From positions 310,001 through 374,000 of the forward strand of contig NZ_JACMYC010000001.1 in the NCBI RefSeq assembly GCF_014266025.1: a stretch of DNA of 64,000 nt, written 5' to 3'. The notes under the pieces were generated by a model. It ran no database searches, was not told the origin of the DNA, and saw only the letters and a program-made list of their open reading frames with translations. Both the position numbers and the translations under genes were made by a program. This DNA comes from Nocardioides deserti (GTDB taxonomy: Bacteria; Actinomycetota; Actinomycetes; Propionibacteriales; Nocardioidaceae). Every line of letters starts with the position of its first letter. The stretch's first letter is position 1. Positions 44,764-53,492 of the stretch are shown here, in pieces.

Positions 44764-46908
44764 GTGCCTCCCTCGCAGCACCCGTCCACGCCGGTCCGGG
44801 ACCACGGGAAGGAGGGGCACCAGCCGCAGCGCCGCGGCTTCCGTGACGACATCCAGGGCGTGCGCGCGCTCGCCGTGCTGGCGATCATGCTCTACCACGC
44901 GGGGCTGAGCCCCTACCCGGGCGGCTTCGTCACCCTCGACGTCTTCTTCGTCGTCTCCGGCTTCCTCATCACCCACCTCCTGCTCAAGGAGGTGGACCGC
45001 GACGGGTCGGTCTCGCTGGTGAAGTTCTACGCCCGGCGGGCGCGGCGCATCCTCCCGGCGGCCTCGGTCGTCACCGTCGCGACGCTGGTCGCCTCGGCCG
45101 TCTGGCTGGGCGTGGTGGAGGCCAGGGACGCCGCGACCGACGCGCTGTGGACCGCGTTCTTCGCGGCGAACATCCGCTTCGCCAGCGAGCAGACCGACTA
45201 CTTCGCGCAGGACACCGCCGCCTCGCCGTTCCAGCACTTCTGGTCGCTGGCGGTGGAGGAGCAGTTCTACCTCGTGCTGCCGCTGCTGGTGGTCCTCGCC
45301 GCGTGGTGGGCGGCGCGCCGGGCCGGCTCGATGCGGGCGCGGGCCGCGATCGTGCTCGGCACGATGACCGCGGCGAGCCTCGCCTGGTCGGTGCACGCGT
45401 CCACGACCAGCCCGGAGACGGCGTACTTTTCGACCTTCACCCGCACCTGGGAGTTCGGCGTCGGCGCACTGCTCGCGATCATCGCGCCCTGGCTGGTGCG
45501 GCCGCTCGGCGCGCGCGACCGCAGCCTGCTCGCCGCGACCGGCCTGGCGGCGGTCGTGGTCGCCTGCTTCACCGTCACGGAGGAGACCGCGTTCCCCGGG
45601 TACGTCGCGCTGCTGCCGGTCCTCGGCACCGGCGCGATCATGGTCGCCGGAGCCGAGTGGTCCGGGCGCCCGCCGCTCGTGCAGCGGATGCTCGGCATCG
45701 CGCCGCTGCGGTGGGTCGGCGACGCGTCGTACTCCCTCTACCTCTGGCACTGGCCGGTCTTCCTCATCGCCAGCCAGCACGTCGGCCGCGACCTCAGCCT
45801 GCGCGGGACCGCCGCGGCGGTGCTGGTGACCTTCGCGCTGTCGTGGGCGACGTACCGCTTCGTCGAGACGCCGTTCCGGACGCTCTCGTGGTCGCCGGTG
45901 CGCACCCTGCGGCTCTACCCGGCCTCGGTCGGGGTGGTCCTGGCCGCGAGCCTCGTCGCGGGCTTCGTCGTCGAGCGCTCGATGGTGCACGACGACGCGC
46001 CGCCGATCACCATCGCCTCCCAGGACGAGGGTCCGACGGGGGAGAAGCTCTCCGAAGACCCGGCCGTCGCGCTCGTCCAGGTCAGCGCGCGGGCCGCGAA
46101 GGACGGCGAGCCGGTCCCCTCCGAGCTCGAGCCGGGGCTGCTCGACCTCAAGGGGGACAAGGCCGACCTGGGGGAGTGCGAGTACGGCGCCGCCCCGTGG
46201 AAGCTGTGCCGCCGCGGCGACACCGACGGGGAACGCACGCTCGTCCTGCTCGGCAACTCGCACGGCCGCCACTGGGTGCCGGCCCTCGAGAAGATCGCCG
46301 AGCGCGCCGGCTACCGCGCCTACTACCTGGTCAAGTCCGCCTGCACTCCCGCGCGCGTCGAGTCGCTGCACCCCAAGCTCGACGAGCCGTTCGACGAGTG
46401 CACCGACTTCAACCGCTGGACGCTCAACCGGATCGCGAGGCTCGAGCCCGACCTCGTCGTCGTCACCGGCTCCGCCCCGCGCGGCATCGTCGTCGACGGC
46501 GAGGTCGTCAAGGACCGCGACGAGATCCTTCCGGCGATGGGCCAGGGGTTCGCCGACGTGATCGCGGACGTCCAGCCGTACGCCGGCCGGGTCGCCGTCC
46601 TCGGCGACGCCCCCAAGCGCCAGCGCGAACCCGCCGACTGCCTCGGCCGGCGCGGCGCCACCCTTGCGGCCTGCGCCGACGAGCCGGTCGACGCCGCCCG
46701 CCAGGTCACCCTCACCGCCCGCGACGCCGCCCAGGACGCCGGCGTGGACTGGATCGACCCGCAGCGGTGGTTCTGCGCCGGCGGGCTGTGCCCCGCCGTC
46801 GTCGGCGCCACCATCACCATGCGCGACCTCGGCCACCTCACCACGGCGTACTCCGAGCAGCTCGCCGAGCCCCTCGGCCGCGCGCTCGGCGTCTGGGGCC
46901 GGGACTGA
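44764..46908 (+). CDS. OatA-like membrane acyltransferase with SGNH domain
   Basis: 714 aa from GTG 44764. The N-half is acyltransferase 3 (ten or so TMs): FRDDIQGVRALAVLAIMLYH (His), GGFVTLDVFFVVSGFLI, SLAVEEQFYLVLPL. After the last TM comes an extracellular SGNH hydrolase domain with LLGNSHGRHW and the C-terminal RDLGHLT (D-x2-H). This is the architecture of peptidoglycan/exopolysaccharide O-acetyltransferases (OatA). GNSH rather than the usual GDSH is a common variant. Likely O-acylates a cell-wall or exported polymer. Confidence 0.85.
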   Translation: MPPSQHPSTPVRDHGKEGHQPQRRGFRDDIQGVRALAVLAIMLYHAGLSPYPGGFVTLDVFFVVSGFLITHLLLKEVDRDGSVSLVKFYARRARRILPAASVVTVATLVASAVWLGVVEARDAATDALWTAFFAANIRFASEQTDYFAQDTAASPFQHFWSLAVEEQFYLVLPLLVVLAAWWAARRAGSMRARAAIVLGTMTAASLAWSVHASTTSPETAYFSTFTRTWEFGVGALLAIIAPWLVRPLGARDRSLLAATGLAAVVVACFTVTEETAFPGYVALLPVLGTGAIMVAGAEWSGRPPLVQRMLGIAPLRWVGDASYSLYLWHWPVFLIASQHVGRDLSLRGTAAAVLVTFALSWATYRFVETPFRTLSWSPVRTLRLYPASVGVVLAASLVAGFVVERSMVHDDAPPITIASQDEGPTGEKLSEDPAVALVQVSARAAKDGEPVPSELEPGLLDLKGDKADLGECEYGAAPWKLCRRGDTDGERTLVLLGNSHGRHWVPALEKIAERAGYRAYYLVKSACTPARVESLHPKLDEPFDECTDFNRWTLNRIARLEPDLVVVTGSAPRGIVVDGEVVKDRDEILPAMGQGFADVIADVQPYAGRVAVLGDAPKRQREPADCLGRRGATLAACADEPVDAARQVTLTARDAAQDAGVDWIDPQRWFCAGGLCPAVVGATITMRDLGHLTTAYSEQLAEPLGRALGVWGRD

Positions 46909-46918
46909 GCCGCTGCGT

Positions 46919-46987
46919 CGGGGTAGTAACGGTCAGGAACGTCCGTGACTATCCCGACGGAGGACAAAAACGTCCGTGACTATCCCG
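46919..46987. repeat. Direct 19-bp repeat with an inverted partial copy
   Basis: AACGTCCGTGACTATCCCG occurs at 46938-46956 and 46969-46987, and a related inverted copy starts near 46919 (CGGGGTAGTAACGGTC). The first copy can pair with the inverted one to form a terminator-like hairpin 3' to the acyltransferase; the second copy contains the DUF488 stop codon. Origin unknown; no mobile element is near. Confidence 0.6.
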
Positions 46988-47525
46988 GCTTCCCGGCTGG
47001 GGCGTCGTAGCGGAGCCCCTCCGGGGTGACCTGCGCGCCGGCCGACGGCTCGTGGAGGGTGGTGCGCCCGTCGTGGGCGAGGTGGAGGACGGGTACGCCG
47101 TGCAGCAGCGTGAGCGCGTCGGCGACCATCCGCCGGTGGCAGCGCCACCACAGCGACTCGCTGCACATGAGGGTCGTCGTGCCGGACCGTGCGCCGCCGA
47201 GCAGGTCGTCGAGGCCGGCGCGGAACTCGTCGGTGCGCATGTGCGCGGCGTACGCCCGGAACGCCGTGACCCGCCACCAGCCGTCCACCGCCGGGTCCTG
47301 GCCCTTCGGGACGCTGCGGCGGCCGCCGAGGCGCGGCTCCCAGGCGTAGCCGATGCCGGCCTCCGGCGCCCACTGCTCCATCGCGTCGCGCGACACGTCG
47401 GGATTGCGGCGGCTGCCGGGGAAGCGGCGCACGTCGACGAGCCGGTCGACGCCGGCGCCCTCGAGGAGCATGCGGAGCTCATGGCGGTCCGCGGTGCCGT
47501 GTCCGACGGTGAGCAGCGGCGGCAT
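46980..47525 (-). CDS. DUF488 family protein
   Basis: 181 aa. N-terminal TVGHGTADRHELRMLLEGAG and RLVDVRRFPGSRRNPDVSRD, then RLGGRRSVPKGQD and TTLMCSESLWWRCHR, are DUF488 hallmarks. Family function unknown; conserved Cys/His suggest nucleic-acid or thiol chemistry. Its stop is in the 46969 repeat. Divergent from the universal stress protein. Confidence 0.78.
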   Translation of the reverse strand: MPPLLTVGHGTADRHELRMLLEGAGVDRLVDVRRFPGSRRNPDVSRDAMEQWAPEAGIGYAWEPRLGGRRSVPKGQDPAVDGWWRVTAFRAYAAHMRTDEFRAGLDDLLGGARSGTTTLMCSESLWWRCHRRMVADALTLLHGVPVLHLAHDGRTTLHEPSAGAQVTPEGLRYDAPAGKPG

Positions 47526-47566
47526 GGGGAACCGGTGCCCGACCGCGGGTGGGGCACGCTTGCCCC

Positions 47567-48391
47567 ATGGACGAGCTGCTCGGCTCCGGGGCGCTGGACG
47601 GTGCGGTCGTGGCGGGCGTGGACGGCTCGACGCAGGCCGACGAGGCGTTGCGGTGGGCCGCGGAGCAGGCCGTGCTCGAGGGGCGACGGCTGGTCGTGCT
47701 CAACGCCGCCGACGCCGGGACCGCCTTCGCTTCGGCGTGGGCCGGCGTCCCGGGAAGTGCGCCGGAGTCGTTGCTGCGGGAGCTCGAGGACCACGCCCGG
47801 GGCTTCGTCGTCCGGGCCGGGAGGTCCGTGGTCGACCTCGTGCCCGGGGTGGAGGTGCTGACCGCGGTCGGCCGCCAGGACCCCCGGCAGGCGCTGCTCA
47901 CCTGCTCGCAGCACGCCGCGCTGCTGGTCGTCGGGTCGCGTGGCCGCGGACCGGTGCGGAGCCTCCTGTTGGGGTCGGTCAGCGCCGGTGTCGCCCGGCA
48001 CGCGACGTGCCCGGTGGTGGTCGTCCGACCGTGGTGCGGCCTGCCGGCGCGGACGGCACGGACCGGGGTCACCCTCGCCTCCGACCCCGCCCTGCTCGGG
48101 CCGCGCACGGTCGAGCGTGCGCTGCTCCACGCCCGCGTCCGCGGCCTGCCGATCACGGTGCTGCACCGCCCGGACGACGACCCGACCGGCGTCCTGCCGA
48201 CGGGCACCGACGGCGGTGTCGTGGTCCGGTTCCGCTGCACCGACCACGACCTCGTCCGGTCCCTCGAGGAGCTCAGCGGCACCAGCCACCTGGTGCTCGT
48301 CGGCGCACCCCGCACCGGCCGCGGCTCGCGGGCCGCCATGGCGGTGCTCGAGCACGCCCGCGGGCCGGTCTGCGTCGTGCCGGAGGAGTAG
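47567..48391 (+). CDS. Tandem universal stress protein (second domain degenerate)
   Basis: 274 aa. First UspA domain is intact, with VVAGVDGSTQADEALRWAAE and the ATP-motif region LVVGSRGRGPVRSLLLGSVS and CPVVVV. The second half resembles another Usp fold (LVLVGAPRTGRGSRA) but its GxxG motif is eroded. Usp proteins bind ATP under stress; binding by the second domain is doubtful. Divergent from DUF488. Confidence 0.78.
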   Translation: MDELLGSGALDGAVVAGVDGSTQADEALRWAAEQAVLEGRRLVVLNAADAGTAFASAWAGVPGSAPESLLRELEDHARGFVVRAGRSVVDLVPGVEVLTAVGRQDPRQALLTCSQHAALLVVGSRGRGPVRSLLLGSVSAGVARHATCPVVVVRPWCGLPARTARTGVTLASDPALLGPRTVERALLHARVRGLPITVLHRPDDDPTGVLPTGTDGGVVVRFRCTDHDLVRSLEELSGTSHLVLVGAPRTGRGSRAAMAVLEHARGPVCVVPEE

Positions 48392-48497
48392 CGCCTCGGG
48401 CGAGCCTCCGGCGTACCGTGGCTCGACCGCACTCGGAAGGAACCGGCAGGCGAGCCACCCGCACCCGGACGCGCCCCCTGCTGGTCGCGACCGGCGG

Positions 48498-48944
48498 GTG
48501 CGCGGCGGGTCGGGCGTCGACGTCGTCGAGGTGCAGGGGTACTCGGACCCCGGGGACCTGCCGGTCCGCTACGACCTGGCTCGCCGGACCTTCAGCAGGG
48601 ACGGCGCGACGGTGCCGTTCGCTGCCGAGAAGCTCCTGGTCCGGTCCACCGGCGCCCTGCGCGAGGACGTGCTCGTGCTCGGCACCCCGCGCCGCGACGT
48701 CGTGACCATGCGCGCCTGCGGCGGCGTCGTCCGCTGCGCCGGCGGCCCCGACGTGCTGCGCTCCGACGCCGAGCAGTGCGAGGGCACCCGCACCGTCCTG
48801 CGCGGCGGCCCGGGCGACGACCGGCTCCGCGGCGGCGTCGAAGGCGAGGTGCTGATCGGCGGCCCCGGGCAGGATCGCGCCGTCGGCTCCGACGGCATCG
48901 ACCGCTGCCGCGCCGAGGTCGAGCGGGACTGTGAGCTGGACTGA
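48498..48944 (+). CDS. Hypothetical protein with short RTX-like nonapeptides (start uncertain)
   Basis: 148 aa from GTG 48498; other starts are possible. Contains [12 protein letters not shown] and [12 protein letters not shown], two RTX-like Gly/Asp motifs that bind Ca2+ in secreted toxins and enzymes, and several Cys. The reading frame upstream of 48498 is not convincing, and a neighbouring frame shows a lipobox-like LLVATGGC, so an ancestral signal peptide may have been lost by frameshift. Low confidence as an active gene. Confidence 0.4.
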   Translation: MRGGSGVDVVEVQGYSDPGDLPVRYDLARRTFSRDGATVPFAAEKLLVRSTGALREDVLVLGTPRRDVVTMRACGGVVRCAGGPDVLRSDAEQCEGTRTVLRGGPGDDRLRGGVEGEVLIGGPGQDRAVGSDGIDRCRAEVERDCELD

Positions 48945-48976
48945 GGCCGGTTCCCACGCGGCATACGCTCCGGGAC

Positions 48977-49318
48977 ATGCACCGGATCTTCACCACGAGC
49001 GTCGCGTCGGTGTACCCGCTCTACGTGACCAAGGTCGAGCGGAAGGGCCGGACCAAGGCCGAGCTGGACCGGGTGATCGAGTGGCTGACCGGCTTCGACG
49101 AGGCCGAGCTGGCGCGGCAACTGGAGGCCGGGACGACGTTCGAGGAGTTCTTCGCCGCCGCCGAGCTCAACCCGCTGGTCTCGCAGATCACCGGCTCGGT
49201 CTGCGGGGTGAAGGTGCAGGAGGTCGAGGACCCGCTGATGCGCCGCATCCGCTACCTCGACAAGCTCGTCGACGAGCTGGCCCGCGGCAAGGCGCTGGAG
49301 AAGATCCTCCGCTCCTGA
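48977..49318 (+). CDS. DUF2200 family protein
   Basis: 113 aa. Matches the DUF2200 pattern: [30 protein letters not shown]-type loop and [20 protein letters not shown]. Small cytoplasmic helical protein of unknown function found in many bacteria. Its stop nearly abuts the convergent pseudogene's stop (palindrome CCTGACCTCAGG). Confidence 0.8.
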   Translation: MHRIFTTSVASVYPLYVTKVERKGRTKAELDRVIEWLTGFDEAELARQLEAGTTFEEFFAAAELNPLVSQITGSVCGVKVQEVEDPLMRRIRYLDKLVDELARGKALEKILRS

Positions 49319-49320
49319 CC

Positions 49321-50061
49321 TCAGGAGACCGGCGGCGGGTCAGGGGCGACGGTGACGTCCGTGGGCTCGCCCACCTCGGTGGTGCCGGTGGGGCCGCGGA
49401 GGTAGTGGCGGCCGTGGGGGTGCGTTCGTCGAGGCGGACGTAGCGCTTGTCCAGGGCGGCGAGCTGGGCGAGCTCGCGTTCCTCGGCGTGCAGGCGCAGC
49501 ATCGCCTCGTCGATGATCCGGTCCAGGCGGACCACGCCGATGGAGCCGGCGACGGGGGCGACGTGCTCGTCGACGTACGTGGTGACGTCGTCGGGGCGGC
49601 CGAGGACGGCTTGGGCGATCCGGCGGGCGCGCCAGGCGGGGACGTCGCCGGTCAGGGTGCGGGTCCAGGTCTTCGGCAGTCGGTGGCGCAGCACCAGCGC
49701 GTCGCGGATGAGCGCCTGCCCGGCTTCGGTGGACATGGCGTTCGCCGCGGCGAACGCCGCTGGTGCGTCCCAGCGCACCAGTGGGATCCCGGACAGCTCG
49801 TCACCGGTCACGTCGGCGTCGGGGTCGTCCTCGTCCCCGGAGCCGTCGAGGGCGTCGGGGGGGCGAGCCGGGCACGCCCCAGGCTTCTTGGCCGGGCAGC
49901 ACCGGGTGCGCGTGCGCCCACGCGACCGCCAGGACCAGCAGCTCCACCTCGGCGGCGTCCGCGGTCCTCCTCGCCCCGCGGACCCGGTCCAGCAACGCAC
50001 CGGGCGTGACGGCGTCGTCTGCCAGGTCAGCCCCGGGGCGAGCGTGGACGTAGTCATGCAC
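49321..50061 (-). pseudogene. Broken DUF222 (13E12-type) gene with two frameshifts
   Basis: Readable pieces fall in three frames: MHDYVHARPGADLADDAVTP... from 50061; after a seven-G run (about 49857-49863 on the plus strand) the frame becomes GIPLVRWDAPAAFAAANAMS and RLDRIIDEAMLRLHAEEREL; near 49425 a C5 run shifts it to GRHYLRGPTGTTEVGEP and VAPDPPPVS. DUF222 proteins usually exceed 400 aa and end in an HNH nuclease; the middle and HNH parts are missing here. Frameshifts at homopolymers could be sequencing errors, but the missing HNH supports true decay. Confidence 0.7.
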
Positions 50062-50225
50062 CTATCCATATCCGACACGTGTGCGGGTCACGGTCTGAGT
50101 CGGCCGTTGTGCGCTTTCCCAGGCAGAAGCGGTGGAATTCCGTCACCGCTGCGGACGGACCGATGAGGATGGGTCCCGGTCGTGGTCGGACCCGCTGACC
50201 CGACCACCGAGCCCAGGAGCCACTT

Positions 50226-50792
50226 GTGCGCACGCTCATCGTCACCGCGTTCATGTCCCTCGACGGCGTCATGGAGGCACCGGGCGGGGAGCCCGGGTAC
50301 CGCAACAGCGGTTGGACCTTCGACGGCATCGCGTTCGACGAGGCGGCGTACGCCCTCAAGGCACAGGAGCAGGACGGCGCCGGCGCGCTGCTGTTGGGCC
50401 GTCGCAGCTACGAGGCGTTCGCGCCGGTGTGGCCGACGATGACCGCGGAGTTCCCGCGCTACAACGCGATGCCGCGGTACGTCGTCTCCACGACCCTCGA
50501 GGGCGACGACCCGCGCTGGCCGGCGACCGTCCTCCGCTCCCTGGACGACGTCGCCGCGCTGAAGCAGACCGACGGCGCGCCGCTGATCGTGCACGGCAGC
50601 GCCACCCTCGGCCACGCGCTGGCCGACGCCGGTCTGGTCGACCGCTACCACCTGCTCGTCTTCCCGGTCCTCCTCGGCGCCGGCAAGCGGCTCTTCAGCG
50701 ACGCGGACCGGGACAAGACCCTGCTCGACGTCGTGGACACCGAGTCCTACGCCAACGGCATCGTCAAGGTCGTCGCCGACGTGCGCCGCTGA
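50226..50792 (+). CDS. RibD-C/dihydrofolate reductase-like protein
   Basis: 188 aa from GTG 50226. Second RibD-like protein in the window: TAFMSLDGVMEAPGGEPGY, LLGRRSYEAFAPVWPT, LIVHGSATLGHALADAGLVD and VFPVLLGAGKRLF. Distantly similar to the gene at 34799; substrate unknown. Preceded by a 164-bp gap after the DUF222 relic. Confidence 0.78.
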   Translation: MRTLIVTAFMSLDGVMEAPGGEPGYRNSGWTFDGIAFDEAAYALKAQEQDGAGALLLGRRSYEAFAPVWPTMTAEFPRYNAMPRYVVSTTLEGDDPRWPATVLRSLDDVAALKQTDGAPLIVHGSATLGHALADAGLVDRYHLLVFPVLLGAGKRLFSDADRDKTLLDVVDTESYANGIVKVVADVRR

Positions 50793-50846
50793 GCCGGCGC
50801 CCTGAGGCGCGTCGGTCGGGCGCCGACCCAGGTCAGCACCCGCGTA

Positions 50847-50870
50847 ACCCTTCAGGGCCGCTCGGGCGTT
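50847..50870 (+). promoter_or_regulatory. Possible ECF-type autoregulatory promoter
   Basis: AACC (50847-50850) and CGT (50868-50870) fit the -35 AAC / -10 CGT pattern of ECF sigma promoters, 17 nt apart, 48 bp before the sigma gene start. Autoregulation is typical for such genes. Sequence-only suggestion. Confidence 0.4.
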
Positions 50871-50918
50871 GAGGAGGGTGAGAGGCACTTCAGGACCGAC
50901 GGGACAGGACGTGACCGG

Positions 50919-51353
50919 ATGGCCACCTTCGAGGAGTTCGTGGCGGCGCGCAGCCCCGCGCTGCTGCGGGCGGCGTGGTTGCTGACCGGCGACCGCCACG
51001 ACGCCGAGGAGCTCGTGCAGTCGGCCCTGGCGCGGACCTGCGCGAAGTTCGACCGCATCGACCGTGGGGAGGGCGGGTCGTTCGAGGCGTACGTGCGACG
51101 CGCCATGCACAACGAGTACGTCTCCTGGCACCGCCGGCTCGCCCGGCAGGTCGTCCTCGCAGCGCTCGAGGAGCTCTCGCCACGCCAGCGCGAGGTCGTC
51201 GTGCTGCGGTTCTACGAGGACCTGCCGCTCGCCGAGGCCGCGGCGGTCATGGGCTGCTCGCTCGGAGCGGTCAAGTCCCACCAGGCGCGGGCGCTCGCGG
51301 CCCTGCGCGAGCACCCTTCCCTGCGTGACGTCCTCTGCGAGGAGCGCCGATGA
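50919..51353 (+). CDS. SigE-family ECF RNA polymerase sigma factor
   Basis: 144 aa with a sigma2 region (LLTGDRHDAEELVQSALART) and a sigma4 HTH (ELSPRQREVVVLRFYEDLPLA, then MGCSLGAVKSHQARALAALR). Short linker, no C-terminal extension. ATG 50919. It overlaps the next gene by 4 bp, a one-TM protein with a PASTA domain that is likely its anti-sigma or a membrane partner. Confidence 0.88.
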   Translation: MATFEEFVAARSPALLRAAWLLTGDRHDAEELVQSALARTCAKFDRIDRGEGGSFEAYVRRAMHNEYVSWHRRLARQVVLAALEELSPRQREVVVLRFYEDLPLAEAAAVMGCSLGAVKSHQARALAALREHPSLRDVLCEERR

Positions 51354-52087
51354 GCAACCACGACCGCGACACCAGCCACGAGACCGCGCACGAGACCGTC
51401 CTGCGCCGGTCCCTCACCGAGGCCGTCCCGCCCGGGTTCGGACCCCTGGACGCCACGACGATCCGGGGCCGGGCGTCCCGCGAGCGCCGCCGTCGCCGCG
51501 CCGCGTGGGCCGGCACCGCGGTCCTGGCGGTCGCTGCGGTCGGTCTGGCCGCCCCGGTCGTCACCGATGGGTGGGACTCGGGCCCCCATGAGCAGGAGCC
51601 GGCGGCGCCCGGCCTCGACCAGGTCACCGTGCCCTCGCTCGACGGCCTGCCGCTCGGGGAGGCCACGAAGGTCGCGACCCGGCTCGGGCTCCGCCTGGAC
51701 GCCGGCGAGGTGACCGTCGAGAGCATGGGTCACGTCGTGCTGGACCAGGCGCCCGCCGGCGACACGGCCGTCGCCCGCGGAACGACCGTGACCGTCGAGG
51801 TCGGGCTCGCGGGCGGGGCGGCCGAGGCCGGTCTGACCGTGCGGAACCGTGCCGGCGCACCGGTCTACATCGAGGACGACGAGGGCATGACCGTCGTCGA
51901 GCCGGGGAAGGTGATGGCCTACATCGAGCGCGATGCCTGCGACCTCGGACCGCTCCGGGCGATTGTCGTCGACGGCTTCACCACCATCGCGGTGCACAAG
52001 GCCGACTGCATCGGCGAGACGTGGGTGGTGCGTCCTCAGGGCCCCGGTGTCGTCCTGCCGCCGGGTGCCGCCTCGTCCGGACGGTAG
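51350..52087 (+). CDS. One-TM protein with PASTA domain, possible anti-sigma partner
   Basis: 245 aa. N-terminal cytoplasmic part is His/Glu/Arg-rich (DRDTSHETAHETVLRRSLTE), then a TM (about 51-68), then a PASTA domain (VTVPSLDGLPLGEATKVATRL to VTVEVG) and a short extracellular tail with Cys pairs. PASTA domains bind unlinked peptidoglycan. No ZAS zinc motif is seen in the short cytoplasmic part, so a zinc anti-sigma is not supported. Coupled to the sigma gene by ATGA; may sense envelope stress. Confidence 0.72.
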   Translation: MSNHDRDTSHETAHETVLRRSLTEAVPPGFGPLDATTIRGRASRERRRRRAAWAGTAVLAVAAVGLAAPVVTDGWDSGPHEQEPAAPGLDQVTVPSLDGLPLGEATKVATRLGLRLDAGEVTVESMGHVVLDQAPAGDTAVARGTTVTVEVGLAGGAAEAGLTVRNRAGAPVYIEDDEGMTVVEPGKVMAYIERDACDLGPLRAIVVDGFTTIAVHKADCIGETWVVRPQGPGVVLPPGAASSGR

Positions 52088-52149
52088 GTCGTCGGGGACA
52101 CGCCGCGGTGCAGCCCCCGGCTGGGACGTCGGGTCGGCATGATCGGACC

Positions 52150-52740
52150 GTGGCTGTCGACGTCGTGGCGTACCGGGACGAGTGGCCGCAGCAGTTCGCC
52201 GCGGTGGCGGAGGTGCTGACCCGAGCCCTGGCCGGGGTGGCCTCGGCCGAGGTCGAGCACGTCGGGTCGACAGCCGTGCCGGGACTCGCGGCCAAGCCGG
52301 TGATCGACGTCGACGTGGTCGTCGAGCCCGGCGACGTACCGGCTGCGATCGCCGCGCTCGCGAGCATCGGCTACGTGCACCGCGGCGACCTGGGGGTCGT
52401 CGGCCGGGAGGCGTTCACCGCGCCGGACGACGAGCCGCGGCGCCACGTCTACGTCTGCGAGGCCGGCACGCCTTCGGTGCGCAACCACCTCGCGGTGCGG
52501 GACGTGCTGCGGGAGCGCCCGGACCTGCGCGACGAGTACGCCGCGGTCAAGGCGAGCCTCGCGACCGACCCGTCGATGACGATCGACCGCTACCTCGCCG
52601 GCAAGTCCGAGGTGCTCCAGAAGGTGCTTGCGGCGTCGTCGCTGCTCACCGCGGAGGAGCGGCGTGCGATCGACCGCCTCAACCGCGGGCTCGACCCGAC
52701 GTCGGGCCCCGTTGCGGACGCATCGGCGGGTCCCTCCTAG
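52150..52740 (+). CDS. GrpB family protein (nucleotidyltransferase-like)
   Basis: 196 aa from GTG 52150. GrpB features: YRDEWPQQFAAVAEVLTRAL, VEHVGSTAVPGLAAKPVIDV (DID-like metal site) and HLAVRDVLRERPDLRDEYAAVK, KSEVLQKVL. GrpB proteins resemble nucleotidyltransferases and are often near CoA or vitamin genes, but their reaction is unclear. Its stop overlaps the convergent LuxR gene by 4 bp. Confidence 0.82.
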   Translation: MAVDVVAYRDEWPQQFAAVAEVLTRALAGVASAEVEHVGSTAVPGLAAKPVIDVDVVVEPGDVPAAIAALASIGYVHRGDLGVVGREAFTAPDDEPRRHVYVCEAGTPSVRNHLAVRDVLRERPDLRDEYAAVKASLATDPSMTIDRYLAGKSEVLQKVLAASSLLTAEERRAIDRLNRGLDPTSGPVADASAGPS

Positions 52741-53492
52741 CCGCCCGCGCGCTTGGCCAGGGCCACCGCGGCCAGCTGGGAGGACACCTGGAGCTTGGCC
52801 AGGATCGACTTGACCTGCGTGCGGACGGTCCCCTCGGCGACGACCTCGCGCCTGCTGATCTCGCCGACGGTCAGTCCCTCGCACAGGAGGGCCAGGACGG
52901 TGCGCTCACGGTGGGTGAGCAGGCGCAGACGGGCGCGCCCGCCGTGCAGGGAGTGCTCATGGGTTGCGGCGAGGGCGACCAGCTCGTCGCGCGTGCTCCG
53001 GTCGATGGCCGGGAGCCCGCGGCTCAGCAGTGCGAGCGCGTCCAGCACCCTGGCCAGCGGCTCGTCCATGCCGATCACCGCACCGGCGCCGTGTCGTAGG
53101 CAACGGCCCCAGCGGGCCCGGGCGCGGGTCCCGGTCAGGACGACCACGTCGGTCCCTTCGGCCGCCAGCCCCGACACCAGCCGAACCGCCTCGTCGAGCT
53201 CCGCGTCGAGGTCGACGACCAGGAGCGCGGTGCGAGCGCGGGCCTGCAGGACGAACGACGGCGAGGGCAGCGGGTCGGCCGGGGACGGGAACAGGACGCT
53301 GCGGACCTCGTAGCCCTCCTGGGCGAGCACCACCTCGAGGCAGTGGACGAGCAGTACGTGCCGGCCGAGCACGACCGTGCGGACGTGCCCGAGGCGCCGC
53401 CGGACCAGCTCGTCCTCGCCGACACGCGGGACGTACGAGACCGGCGGTGATCGATGTCGCAGGGGCAGGGCTCGGTCGGGGGTCCGTGTCAT
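52737..53492 (-). CDS. LuxR-type regulator with a degenerate receiver domain
   Basis: 251 aa. The C-terminal HTH is typical of NarL/LuxR (LLTHRERTVLALLCEGLTVG, EISRREVVAEGTVRTQVKSI). The N-terminal receiver-like domain keeps an Asp in LLVVDLDAEL but replaces the conserved Lys switch region (AVIGMDEPLA). This suggests a phosphorylation-independent or atypical regulator. Targets not known. Confidence 0.75.
   Translation of the reverse strand: MTRTPDRALPLRHRSPPVSYVPRVGEDELVRRRLGHVRTVVLGRHVLLVHCLEVVLAQEGYEVRSVLFPSPADPLPSPSFVLQARARTALLVVDLDAELDEAVRLVSGLAAEGTDVVVLTGTRARARWGRCLRHGAGAVIGMDEPLARVLDALALLSRGLPAIDRSTRDELVALAATHEHSLHGGRARLRLLTHRERTVLALLCEGLTVGEISRREVVAEGTVRTQVKSILAKLQVSSQLAAVALAKRAGG

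Noticed and set aside
43828-46836. A 1002-residue open frame on the minus strand opposite the LLM and OatA-like genes
   Set aside because: Same type of shadow frame; plus-strand genes show coherent domains and catalytic motifs.
50226-50792. Recent duplication of the RibD-like genes at 34799 and 50226
   Set aside because: They share only family motifs, not close sequence, so a recent duplication is not supported.
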